DNA from: an uncultured Flavobacteriaceae bacterium
GTDB lineage: Bacteria; Bacteroidota; Bacteroidia; Flavobacteriales; Flavobacteriaceae
Direction of reading: 5' to 3'
DNA: 33,209 bases
Assembly: GCA_938020445.1 (NCBI GenBank)
Contig: CALIIC010000089.1
Coordinates: 1-33,209, forward strand
Shown here: one piece after another, positions 16,464 to 24,280 of the stretch
How positions within the stretch are numbered: the stretch's first letter is position 1
Layout of the letters: each line of letters begins with the position of its first letter
The notes under the pieces: generated by a model
Databases searched by the model: none
The model's input: only the letters and a program-made list of their open reading frames with translations
What the model was told of the DNA's origin: nothing
Position numbers and translations under genes: made by a program

Positions 16464-16515
16464 TAGGAAGTTACGGGCCAATGAAAGGCTTTCCAAGTTG
16501 GGAGGCTTTTTTTGT
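16442..16515 (+). ncRNA. Candidate stand-alone small RNA, about 70-75 nt
   Basis: The segment lies between a perfect -7 box and an intrinsic terminator with no gene between. It contains a first hairpin: CCC (16453-16455) pairs with GGG (16475-16477), and the perfect 14-base palindrome ACTTCCTAGGAAGT (16458-16471) forms a 5-bp stem with a CTAG loop. The terminator hairpin follows at 16484. The terminator stem uses G-U wobbles, so it folds well only as plus-strand RNA. That supports real transcription in this direction. I do not recognise a known RNA family. The target, if any, is unknown. Confidence 0.4.
16484..16513 (+). terminator. Rho-independent terminator
   Basis: The stem pairs AAAGGCTTTCC (16484-16494) with GGGAGGCTTTT (16500-16510) around the loop AAGTT. 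That is 11 pairs including three G-U wobbles, and it runs into seven T residues (16507-16513). On the minus strand the wobble pairs become A-C mismatches, so the hairpin works for plus-strand transcripts only. Confidence 0.7.
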
Positions 16516-16567
16516 TTATAGAGATTGCCCAAAAAGCGCGCCTTGCTTTTACCTACTACAAATAGCA

Positions 16568-16840
16568 CTAAGCAATATCCCGAAAACTGTCTTTTTTGAC
16601 TTTTTCCTTGCCCGTCACCTTCGAAGTATTCGTTTCCTTGGAAGTGGTTTTCTCAAGGGAAGATGCGGTTTCTTCTGTTGGGTCTTCGCTGATTTTTTTA
16701 ATTTTTCTAGATTCTTGAAGACGTTCCCATTCATCCTCAGCCTTTTTGGCCTTGGCGTTGATCTGCGTATTATCCATTTTCAAAGTTTGTTTGGCCAATA
16801 CTTGAGAGGTGTTCAAACTCTCAATTATTGTGGTTAGCAT
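16568..16840 (-). CDS. Small highly charged hypothetical protein
   Basis: A 90-residue ORF from the ATG at 16840-16838; a TTG two codons earlier is possible. The N-terminal third (TIIESLNTSQVLAKQTLKMD) is mildly amphipathic. The rest is Lys/Glu/Ser/Thr-rich and probably disordered or coiled (KKAEDEWERLQESRKIKK, then SSLEKTTSKETNTSKVTGK). No signal peptide, membrane segment or family is recognised. It stands alone on the minus strand in a gene-poor stretch. The plus-strand terminator at 16484-16513 lies beyond its stop but would not terminate it. It may be a real small gene; the biased composition makes a spurious ORF possible. Confidence 0.4.
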   Translation of the reverse strand: MLTTIIESLNTSQVLAKQTLKMDNTQINAKAKKAEDEWERLQESRKIKKISEDPTEETASSLEKTTSKETNTSKVTGKEKVKKDSFRDIA

Positions 16841-17147
16841 GCGCAAACATTGTACACCGGTACGTGCTTAAAATACCGATTTTTATTTTGCATTATAATC
16901 CCTTCTATATGGGGAAGGGATGGTAAAATAGGGCAGGCTGGGAGCTGGAAAAAGTTTTTTCGTTTATGAGTTCAAAGCTTCCGATAAAGCGTGTGAAAAG
17001 TGCGAAAACGGCTCTTTTGTTTGATCTTTGGAATTATAGGTTGCCTTCAGGTTTAGTTGTTTTTTTGAGCCTATAATAGCCGCTATTTTTAGGTGTTTGC
17101 CATGGAAAAATATCGTAATTTTAGAAAGTATTTAAACTTGTTTTTAT
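16841..17147. other. 307-bp intergenic region with one hairpin
   Basis: No gene is credible here. The region separates the small minus-strand ORF from the homogentisate dioxygenase gene and should hold both promoters. A hairpin of ATCCCTTC (16898-16905) and GAAGGGAT (16914-16921) has an 8-bp stem and an 8-base loop but no T-run, so it is not an obvious terminator. It may be a leader structure or an operator. The dioxygenase promoter is listed separately. Confidence 0.4.
17096..17124 (+). promoter_or_regulatory. Possible promoter of the homogentisate dioxygenase gene
   Basis: TTTG (17096-17099), a 16-base spacer and TAATTTTAG (17116-17124) resemble a -33/-7 pair. The -7 box has one mismatch to TAnnTTTG and the spacer is short. 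It ends 23 bases before the ATG at 17148. Confidence 0.3.
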
Positions 17148-18305
17148 ATGCCTTTATACCATAGATTAGGGAAGATTCCGCCTAAAAGACACACCATATT
17201 CAAAAAGGAAGACGGTTCACTGCACTACGAGCAGTTGTTCGGAACCATAGGTTTCGACGGCATGTCGTCGCTGATGTATCACTTGCACAGGCCAACGCAA
17301 GTTCAAGAGGTTGGTAAAACATTGAACATAGCTCCTAGGGCGGCGGTGGAACATAATATAAAATCAAGGTTGTTGAAAGGTTTTGAAATAAGACCGGAAG
17401 ATGATTTTCTGGACAGTAGAAAAACCATCCTGTTCAATTCAGATGTGCATGTAGGCCTGGCGGCTCCGAAAAAATCGATGACCGATTATTTCTATAAGAA
17501 TACAGATGCCGATGAGCTTCTTTTTATTCATCAGGGAACAGGTACGCTCAAAACAATGTTGGGAGAGATTCCCTTCGAGTATGGCGACTACCTTTTAATT
17601 CCGCGTGGAATGATCTATCAGATCGTATTCGATACCGAAGACAATCGCTTGTTGATTACCGAAAGCTACCATCCAATCTATACACCAAAGCGGTATCGAA
17701 ATTGGTTCGGGCAACATTTGGAGCATTCTCCCTTTTGTGAACGGGATTTTAAACTGCCACAAAATTTACGGACACATGACGAAAAGGGAACGTTTTTAAT
17801 GAAAGTGAAAAAACAAGGGCAGCTGCATCATCTAGAATATGCGACACACCCTTTTGATGTAGTAGGATGGGACGGCTATAACTTTCCCTATGGTTTTTCG
17901 ATACATAACTTTGAACCGATTACGGGGCGCGTACATCAGCCACCTCCGGTACACCAAACCTTTGAAACAAGTGCTTTTGTGGTCTGTTCTTTCTGTCCGC
18001 GAATGTATGACTATCACCCACAAGCGATTCCTGCTCCCTACAATCATTCAAATATCGATTCGGATGAGGTCTTGTACTATGTAGATGGTGATTTTATGAG
18101 CCGAAAAAGCGTTGATAAAGGTTATATTTCACTACATCCCGCAGGGATACCGCATGGTCCGCACCCCGGCACGTATGAGGCGAGTATTGGAAAAACGAAC
18201 ACTGCGGAACTGGCAGTAATGGTCGATACTTTTAAACCATTACAACTTACACAAACGGCATTGGATATTGATGATGGCAAGTATTATAAAAGTTGGTTGG
18301 AATAG
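17148..18305 (+). CDS. hmgA: Homogentisate 1,2-dioxygenase
   Basis: A 385-residue cytosolic non-haem iron dioxygenase of the cupin fold. It opens the ring of homogentisate to maleylacetoacetate in tyrosine/phenylalanine catabolism. The N-terminus GKIPPKRHTIF and the central VVGWDGYNFPYGFSIHNFEP and HQPPPVHQTF are typical of the family. Likely iron ligands lie in NHSNIDSDEVLYY (His and an acidic residue) and HPAGIPHGPHPG, which matches the H-x5-H iron/substrate segment of the human enzyme. Bacteroidota members are shorter than the roughly 440-residue forms, so the length is normal for the group. It ends one base from the convergent hutG stop. No other tyrosine-degradation gene is in the window. 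Confidence 0.92.
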   Translation: MPLYHRLGKIPPKRHTIFKKEDGSLHYEQLFGTIGFDGMSSLMYHLHRPTQVQEVGKTLNIAPRAAVEHNIKSRLLKGFEIRPEDDFLDSRKTILFNSDVHVGLAAPKKSMTDYFYKNTDADELLFIHQGTGTLKTMLGEIPFEYGDYLLIPRGMIYQIVFDTEDNRLLITESYHPIYTPKRYRNWFGQHLEHSPFCERDFKLPQNLRTHDEKGTFLMKVKKQGQLHHLEYATHPFDVVGWDGYNFPYGFSIHNFEPITGRVHQPPPVHQTFETSAFVVCSFCPRMYDYHPQAIPAPYNHSNIDSDEVLYYVDGDFMSRKSVDKGYISLHPAGIPHGPHPGTYEASIGKTNTAELAVMVDTFKPLQLTQTALDIDDGKYYKSWLE

Positions 18306-18306
18306 C

Positions 18307-19266
18307 CTAAAGTCGGTGCATTACAAAGTGCACTAACGAAGCTGCCAATTTTGCAGTTCTATTGTCAAGATCGTAGGTAGGATTCATTTCGGCCAAGTCA
18401 ATACTGATCATTTTTTTTGAAGCTAGTATACATTCTAGGCACTTCAAAACCACATCCGGTGAAAAGCCCATCGGGGAAGGAGCACTGACGCCCGGTGCAT
18501 AGGCCGATGAAAAACCATCTAAATCGATGGTTACGTACAAGTGATCCACTTGATCCACAAAGCTTTGGATGTTTTCTTGTATTTCTTCCCAGTGATGAAG
18601 GTTGAAGCGGTCGTTCAACAGATAGGTTGCGTTCAGTTTTTTGGCTGTTTCAAAGAGCGTTCGGTCATTTGCGTCGGTACGAATACCAAGGCAATGATAG
18701 TTAAACTCCCTGCTCAAAGCTTCTGATTCTTTTGCGATTTGATAGAAGGGAGTACCTGAATTATTTCCGTTGTGGTTGTTTCTTAAATCGAAGTGTGCAT
18801 CAAAATTTAGGATGCCGATGACCTTTTGAGGATCAAGATGGTTTTGAATGCCTTTGAAATGTCCGTAGGCAATATCATGTCCTCCTCCAAGCAGTATGGG
18901 GATACCTTTTCTTTCCAGTACTTGATGCACTATCTTGCTTAGCAACCTTTGGGAAGCTTCCATATCGGTATCGGCACATTTGACGTTCCCAAGGTCAAGA
19001 AACTGGGTTTCTTCGGAAAGATGGTTCGGCATTTTTGCGAGTGCTTTGCGAATAGCGAGCGGGCCCGATGCGGCGCCAATTCTTCCTTGATTCCTTTTCA
19101 CTCCCTCATCACAGGCGTACCCTACCAAGACAATGGTATTTTCGGGAAAGGGCTCGGAAGTAATTTCTTGGAAATCGAAACAAGCTACCTTTTCATGAAG
19201 GTAAAGGCGCTCTCCCGATGGGCGACCGGTCCATAAGTTGTTGTCTGAGGGGTGATAGGCTTTCAT
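18307..19266 (-). CDS. hutG: Formimidoylglutamase (arginase/ureohydrolase family)
   Basis: A 319-residue Mn-dependent hydrolase, last gene of the histidine-utilisation operon. It probably converts N-formimino-L-glutamate to glutamate and formamide. Ureohydrolase motifs are present: LLGGGHD (metal His130), NFDAHFDLR (Asp156, His158, Asp160) and IDLDGFSSAYAPGVSAPSP near 243. The DxDxxxxxxAPG form suits formimidoylglutamase better than arginase or agmatinase. It starts 8 bases after hutU stops on the same strand, so it is co-transcribed. With hutH, hutI and hutU it completes the four-step route. The other known end of the pathway (HutF/HutG2 deformylation) is not represented. Confidence 0.92.
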   Translation of the reverse strand: MKAYHPSDNNLWTGRPSGERLYLHEKVACFDFQEITSEPFPENTIVLVGYACDEGVKRNQGRIGAASGPLAIRKALAKMPNHLSEETQFLDLGNVKCADTDMEASQRLLSKIVHQVLERKGIPILLGGGHDIAYGHFKGIQNHLDPQKVIGILNFDAHFDLRNNHNGNNSGTPFYQIAKESEALSREFNYHCLGIRTDANDRTLFETAKKLNATYLLNDRFNLHHWEEIQENIQSFVDQVDHLYVTIDLDGFSSAYAPGVSAPSPMGFSPDVVLKCLECILASKKMISIDLAEMNPTYDLDNRTAKLAASLVHFVMHRL

Positions 19267-19274
19267 AACCAGGT

Positions 19275-21278
19275 TTAATGAAATAATTCGTCTAACAATT
19301 CGTCTTCTACTAAATTAGGAAGTGTCACCTTTAGTTCGGGCGTACGCTGCATTTCCCTGCGAATGGCGAACAATGCCTCTTTGTTTCTTGCCCAACTTCT
19401 TCGTGAAATGCCATTGTTTACATCATAGAAGAGCATGTTTTTAAGTTTTCTGGAGGCTTCCACAGATCCGTCCAACACCACTCCAAAACCACCGTTCATT
19501 ACTTCTCCCCAGCCGACACCGCCGCCATTGTGAATCGAGACCCAGGTGGCACCTCGAAAACTATCGCCAATAACGTTGTGAATGGCCATATCGGCGGTGA
19601 ACTTACTTCCATCATAAATATTGCTAGTTTCCCGAAAAGGGGAATCGGTACCACTTACATCGTGATGGTCCCTTCCTAAAACAACGGGAGCCGTAATAGT
19701 TCCGTTAGCGATTGCTTGGTTGAAGGCCTCGGCTATCTTCGCGCGCCCTTCGGCATCGGCATAGAGGATCCTGGCTTGAGACCCTACTACAAGCTGGTTT
19801 TGCTCGGCCTCTTTGATCCAAGTACAATTGTCTTGCAATTGCTGTTGTATTTCAGGAGGCGCGTCCATTTTTATTTCTTCCATAATTTTCAGTGCCAAGG
19901 CATCTGTAGTTTGGAGGTCTTCTGCCTTCCCCGAAGTACATACCCAGCGAAAGGGACCAAAACCATAATCAAAACACATGGGACCTAGAATATCTTGCAC
20001 GTAAGAAGGGTATTTAAAATCAATTTGATTCTTGGCCATTACCGCTGCACCTGCTCTAGAGGCTTCCAACAGGAAGGCGTTGCCATAATCAAAGAAATAA
20101 GTACCCCTAGCGGTATGTTGGTTCACTGCTGCGGCATGTCTTTTCAACGATTCCTGAACCAAGGTTTTAAAGGCCTCTGGGTTTTCGCTCATTAGCTCGT
20201 TCGCAGCTTCAAAAGACAAGCCGACCGGATAATAACCACCGGCCCAAGGGTTGTGCAAAGAAGTTTGATCGGATCCTAGATGTATGTAGATTTCTTCGAT
20301 ATAGTACCGTTCCCATACATCTACAATGTTGCCTATAAATGCGAGCGAGACCGTTTCCTTATTGACAATCGCTTTTTTTGTGCGGACTACCAAGGTATTC
20401 AGGTCATCGATCAGTTCGTCAACCCATCCTTGTTCATGCCTTTTGGTGGCCGCCGCGGCATTCACTTCAGCACAGACAGTGATACAGCCGGCAATATTTC
20501 CTGCCTTGGGCTGGGCGCCGCTCATACCACCCAAGCCAGCGGTCAAAAATACTTTTCCTTTTGGGGATTCGCCTTTGGGAAGTACTTTTCGAAAGGCGTT
20601 CATGACGGTGATGGCAGTACCATGAACAATTCCTTGTGGACCAATATACATATAAGATCCGGCGGTCATCTGCCCGTATTGGGTAACACCAAGGGCGTTG
20701 TATTTCTCCCAATCATCCGGTTGGGAGTAGTTGGGAATCATCATACCGTTGGTGACCACCACTCGAGGGGCCTCCTTGGAAGAAGGAAACAGCCCCATCG
20801 GATGTCCCGAATAGCTATGCAAGGTTTGCGTTTCGGTCATCTGGGCCAAGTATTGCATGGTGAGCAGGTATTGGGCCCAGTTTTGAAAAACGGCCCCATT
20901 GCCTCCATAAGTAATCAGCTCTTCCGGATGCTGGGCCACGGCCGGATCCAAATTGTTCTGGATCATGAGCATGATGGCTGCCGCCTGGGAGGTCTTGGCC
21001 GGGTACTCGCTTATGGGACGTGCATACATTTTGTAGGCTGGTTTAAAACGATGCATATAAATACGGCCGAAGGTTTGTAACTCTTCGGCAAACTCTCTTG
21101 CCAGCGTTTCATGCCATTGTTCGGGAAAATAACGAAGGGCGTTCCGAACGGCGAGTTTTTTTTCGTCTTCGGAGAGGATGTCCTTTCGCTTCGGGGCATG
21201 ATTTGCATTGGAATCATACACCCTTTTCGGCGGTAAGATTTTTGGAATGCCTTGTAGTATTTGTGATTTGAAATCCAT
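19275..21278 (-). CDS. hutU: Urocanate hydratase
   Basis: A 667-residue cytosolic NAD-dependent lyase converting urocanate to imidazolonepropionate. I start it at the ATG at 21278-21276 (MDFKSQILQGIP), which matches family N-termini and lies 10 bases after the hutI stop. A TTG at 21308 would add ten residues and overlap hutI. Hallmarks include YGGNGAVFQNWAQY, LHSYSGHPMGLF, the NAD-binding GLGGMSGAQPKAGNIAG, NPWAGGYYPVG, RDHHDVSGTDSPFRET and the C-terminal VSIHNGGGVGWGEVMNGGFG. The length is that of the longer Bacteroidota form (about 660-670), against about 555 in Proteobacteria. It is the third gene of the hut operon. A long antisense ORF over its first half is a shadow. Confidence 0.95.
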   Translation of the reverse strand: MDFKSQILQGIPKILPPKRVYDSNANHAPKRKDILSEDEKKLAVRNALRYFPEQWHETLAREFAEELQTFGRIYMHRFKPAYKMYARPISEYPAKTSQAAAIMLMIQNNLDPAVAQHPEELITYGGNGAVFQNWAQYLLTMQYLAQMTETQTLHSYSGHPMGLFPSSKEAPRVVVTNGMMIPNYSQPDDWEKYNALGVTQYGQMTAGSYMYIGPQGIVHGTAITVMNAFRKVLPKGESPKGKVFLTAGLGGMSGAQPKAGNIAGCITVCAEVNAAAATKRHEQGWVDELIDDLNTLVVRTKKAIVNKETVSLAFIGNIVDVWERYYIEEIYIHLGSDQTSLHNPWAGGYYPVGLSFEAANELMSENPEAFKTLVQESLKRHAAAVNQHTARGTYFFDYGNAFLLEASRAGAAVMAKNQIDFKYPSYVQDILGPMCFDYGFGPFRWVCTSGKAEDLQTTDALALKIMEEIKMDAPPEIQQQLQDNCTWIKEAEQNQLVVGSQARILYADAEGRAKIAEAFNQAIANGTITAPVVLGRDHHDVSGTDSPFRETSNIYDGSKFTADMAIHNVIGDSFRGATWVSIHNGGGVGWGEVMNGGFGVVLDGSVEASRKLKNMLFYDVNNGISRRSWARNKEALFAIRREMQRTPELKVTLPNLVEDELLDELFH

Positions 21279-21288
21279 CTTGGTGTTG

Positions 21289-22530
21289 CTAATGGGTGTG
21301 TTTGTCAAAAGCCAATTTTCCGTTTTTCCATACCATGCACGGCTTGAAGTTCCCTTGGCTGTATAAGATCTCTCGGTAATCGTTTGAATGAAACGCGCAG
21401 AAATCGGCTAGAAGTCCTTCTTCTAATCGTCCCCTATCGGTTAGGTTGAGTGCAGCTGCCGCGCGAAAGGTAATGCCTGCCAGCACTTCGGCATTAGATA
21501 GTTTTTCAAAGGTGCCTAAAATTGCCGCTTGGGTAAGCAAATCACCCATGGGGGCCGACCCGGGGTTATGATCGCTGGCAATGGCCAGTGCACCACCGGC
21601 ATCAAGTAACTTTCGGGCAGGGGTAAAATCACAACCCAACCCTAGAGAGGCTCCCGGGAGGGCGGTGGCAATGACATTGCTTTTTGCCAATAAGGCTATT
21701 TCGGTTTCGGTACTCGCCTCTAGGTGGTCGGCACTGATGGCATCAAAATCAACTGCCACTTGGCTGCCACTTGTAGAAAACTGATCGGCGTGTACGGTGA
21801 TGTCAAAACCCATTTCTTTGGCTTTTTGAAAGTAAGGGGCAATGTCTTCTTTTGAAAAAGCACTCTCTTCAACAAAAGCATCTATTCGGTTTGCCAACCC
21901 TTCTTCCTTTAAGATAGGAAAGAGTTTTGTGGCTATGTCACTTAGATAGGCGGTAGCGTTTCCTTCGTAATCTTTGGGAAGCATATGCGCTGCAAGACAG
22001 GTAGGGATTAGGTCAGCGGCAATCAAGGAATCGGCTTCTTTGATTGCTCGTAACATTTTTAATTCTTCTTCTACCGATAGACCGTATCCACTTTTTACTT
22101 CCAAGGTGGTCACCCCATTTTTTAGATGTCGGGTGGCCAATTTTTTGGTACGGCTTGTCAATGCCGCCTGTGTTGCTTTTCGAGTTTGGGTAACCGTATC
22201 CCAAATACCACCGCCTGCTTTGGCGATTTCCAAATAACTCTTGCCGGCATTGCGCATGGCATAATCTTTGGCCCTAGATCCAGCGAAGCAAATATGGGTG
22301 TGTGCATCTACCAGACCCGGTAAACACACATGATCTCCTTTGAGTTCGTGTATTTGAATGTCTTTGTAAGTGGCTCTTAATTCTTCGAAAGAACCGATTG
22401 TATTTATATTACCATTATCCACCATAATTCCTGCATCCGATAGGATGGGTAGGGCTTCATCTGCAATGGGGCCTTTGAGGGATAATCCCGTCATGGGCAG
22501 TAACTGTTTAAAGGGGCCGATTAGTATCAT
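21289..22530 (-). CDS. hutI: Imidazolonepropionase
   Basis: A 413-residue cytosolic amidohydrolase that hydrolyses imidazolone-5-propionate to N-formimino-L-glutamate. Motifs in order: PGLVDAHTHICFAGSR with the metal histidines at 77 and 79, VKSGYGLSVEEELKML, HADQFSTSG near residue 250 with a third metal His, and ASDHNPGSAPMGD near 317 with the catalytic Asp. Length and motif spacing are normal for HutI. It is the second hut gene, 91 bases below hutH. That spacer contains a palindromic repeat, so some attenuation or RNA processing between hutH and hutI is possible. The hutU start follows 10 bases after its stop. Confidence 0.95.
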   Translation of the reverse strand: MILIGPFKQLLPMTGLSLKGPIADEALPILSDAGIMVDNGNINTIGSFEELRATYKDIQIHELKGDHVCLPGLVDAHTHICFAGSRAKDYAMRNAGKSYLEIAKAGGGIWDTVTQTRKATQAALTSRTKKLATRHLKNGVTTLEVKSGYGLSVEEELKMLRAIKEADSLIAADLIPTCLAAHMLPKDYEGNATAYLSDIATKLFPILKEEGLANRIDAFVEESAFSKEDIAPYFQKAKEMGFDITVHADQFSTSGSQVAVDFDAISADHLEASTETEIALLAKSNVIATALPGASLGLGCDFTPARKLLDAGGALAIASDHNPGSAPMGDLLTQAAILGTFEKLSNAEVLAGITFRAAAALNLTDRGRLEEGLLADFCAFHSNDYREILYSQGNFKPCMVWKNGKLAFDKHTH

Positions 22531-22586
22531 AGGGTATTTTTAGTTCGCGCGATGGCCGAGTTGTTGTTTTATTGGGATGATGTATG

Positions 22587-22606
22587 ATTTCCGCCTTCGC
22601 GGAAAT
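22587..22606. repeat. REP-like 20-bp palindrome in the hut operon
   Basis: ATTTCCGC, a CTTC loop and GCGGAAAT form a perfect 8-bp stem between hutH and hutI. With its flanks it resembles the dispersed intergenic palindromes with a GCGAAGGCGG core seen in many bacterial genomes. No T-run follows, so it is not a simple terminator. It may stabilise the upstream hutH mRNA end. Confidence 0.55.
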
Positions 22607-22621
22607 GGACGTATAAGTGTA

Positions 22622-24202
22622 TTAATATACCTCAAATTCGGCGGAGTGTTTTGTTTTCAATGAAATTTGTTCTTTTTCACAGACAGTGGTTACCGCTCTC
22701 AATATTGTCAAGTTCTTGATAAGGTCGATTCCCTTTTCGATATCGTCGGCAAAAATGCGGTCCTCTTCAGCAAAATGCACATGTTTACGAACCTCCTTAT
22801 GTACTTCTTCCAAGAAAATACCTGATTTAAGGGGCTTTCGAAATTCAAAGGCCTGGGCCGCAGTCAGCAGTTCAATGGCCAGTATTTTTTCCACATTGCC
22901 GATTACTTGCATGGCCTTTCTCCCACTGATCGATCCCATACTCACATGATCTTCCTGTCCTAAAGAAGTGGGAATGCTGTCTGCGCTTGCCGGAAAGCAA
23001 AGGCCTTTGTTCTCACTTGCCAATGCTGCGGTCGTGTATTGCAGGATCATATATCCTGAATTGATGCCCGTAGCGTTCATCAGTAGTTTTGGAACCCCGG
23101 GGCTATTCCCCTCCAAGGCCAAATAAATTCGTCGATCAGAGATATTTCCGATTTCCGATATGGCCAAACAAGCGTAATCCAGCGCCATGGCCAACGGTTG
23201 GCCGTGAAAGTTGCCGCCGCTAATAGTGAGTTCATTATTAATGATCACGGGATTATCGGTAACCGCGTTTAATTCTATTTCTAGCAGTTCTTTCAGATGC
23301 AACCAGGCATTTCTAGAAGCACCATGTACCTGTGGAATGCATCGCAAGGAATACGGATCCTGTACGCGTTCACAGTCTATATGGTCCTCCATAATTTCAG
23401 AGCCTTTCAATAATCGTTTTACACGTTTGGCAACATGCACATTTCCTTTGAAAGGGCGCAAGGCATGTAACTCGTTATAAAAAGGCTTTACAGATCCCTG
23501 TAAACCCTCGATCATCATGGCTCCTATAATATCTGCATGCTCAAGGCAATGGTGCATTTTCTCCACTACCTTCACGGCATGAGCGGCAATAAACTGGGTA
23601 CCATTGATGAGCGCCAACCCTTCTTTAGGGCCAAGGGCCAAGGGGGTAAGCCCTGTTTTCTGGAGCAACTCAGCTGTTTTGATGGTTTTTCCATCATATT
23701 CTACGCTTCCTTCCCCTATCAAGGGCAGAAACAGATGGGAAAGTGGTGCAAGATCTCCAGAGGCCCCGACCGATCCTTGGCTTGGTACGATGGGGATGGC
23801 GTCGTTTTCGATATGCCACAGGATGCGATCCAAGGTGGCTTCGGCAATGCCAGAGTAGCCTTTGGCCAGTGCGTGTAGTTTAAGGATCAACATCAATTTT
23901 GAAATTTGACTGTCGATAGGATCGCCTACGCCCACACTATGGCTTTTCAGAATATTGGTCTGAAGCACACGGGTTTCAGAGGCGGATATTTTCGTTGTAC
24001 ATAAGGGGCCGAAACCAGTATTTATTCCATATACGGGATGTCCTTTGTCTACAATGTTTTGTACCACTTTCCAGCTTGCCGCTACCTTTTTGCGGGTGCT
24101 ATCGGTTAGGAGCATGGTCATTTTTCCTTGGCTCATCGCCAAGGCCTTGCCCGCGGTAAGCCAATCTTCGCCAAAATGAAAGCCAGTGGGTGTAGATGCC
24201 AT
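22622..24202 (-). CDS. hutH: Histidine ammonia-lyase
   Basis: A 526-residue cytosolic lyase and first gene of the hut operon; it deaminates histidine to urocanate. The self-processing Ala-Ser-Gly triad that forms the MIO cofactor is at residues 147-149 (GSVGASGDLAPLSH). Tyr58 of PVYGINTGFGPL, the NGTQ segment (NGTQF) and SISGRKAMQ and QEDHVSMG of the C-terminal half are further active-site landmarks. Length is within the usual 500-530. The ATG at 24202 lies 78 bases from the divergent lysR gene, and the spacer carries nested dyads. Phenylalanine/tyrosine ammonia-lyase activity is unlikely given the complete hut operon. Confidence 0.95.
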   Translation of the reverse strand: MASTPTGFHFGEDWLTAGKALAMSQGKMTMLLTDSTRKKVAASWKVVQNIVDKGHPVYGINTGFGPLCTTKISASETRVLQTNILKSHSVGVGDPIDSQISKLMLILKLHALAKGYSGIAEATLDRILWHIENDAIPIVPSQGSVGASGDLAPLSHLFLPLIGEGSVEYDGKTIKTAELLQKTGLTPLALGPKEGLALINGTQFIAAHAVKVVEKMHHCLEHADIIGAMMIEGLQGSVKPFYNELHALRPFKGNVHVAKRVKRLLKGSEIMEDHIDCERVQDPYSLRCIPQVHGASRNAWLHLKELLEIELNAVTDNPVIINNELTISGGNFHGQPLAMALDYACLAISEIGNISDRRIYLALEGNSPGVPKLLMNATGINSGYMILQYTTAALASENKGLCFPASADSIPTSLGQEDHVSMGSISGRKAMQVIGNVEKILAIELLTAAQAFEFRKPLKSGIFLEEVHKEVRKHVHFAEEDRIFADDIEKGIDLIKNLTILRAVTTVCEKEQISLKTKHSAEFEVY

Positions 24203-24226
24203 AGAATGGATTTTAGAACTATAAAA

Positions 24227-24278
24227 TTATTGATTAGTTTTGATACTTACCAATATCAATTTTGTCAATAATCAATAA
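24227..24278. promoter_or_regulatory. Nested dyads between hutH and lysR, probable LysR operator
   Basis: The 78-base divergent spacer holds an outer inverted repeat, TTATTGATTA (24227-24236) and TAATCAATAA (24269-24278). Inside it is TTGATA-N8-TATCAA (24239-24259), a T-N11-A-style LysR box. A further TTATCAATTA lies just inside lysR at about 24286. The TTGAT/ATCAA half-site is thus repeated about five times, as expected for a tetrameric LysR protein controlling hutH and itself. Confidence 0.6.
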
Positions 24279-24280
24279 CT

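Noticed and set aside
20280-21080. Long open frame (266 codons) on the plus strand opposite hutU
   Set aside because: It is fully antisense to a highly conserved hutU region and encodes nothing family-like; it is a codon-usage shadow.
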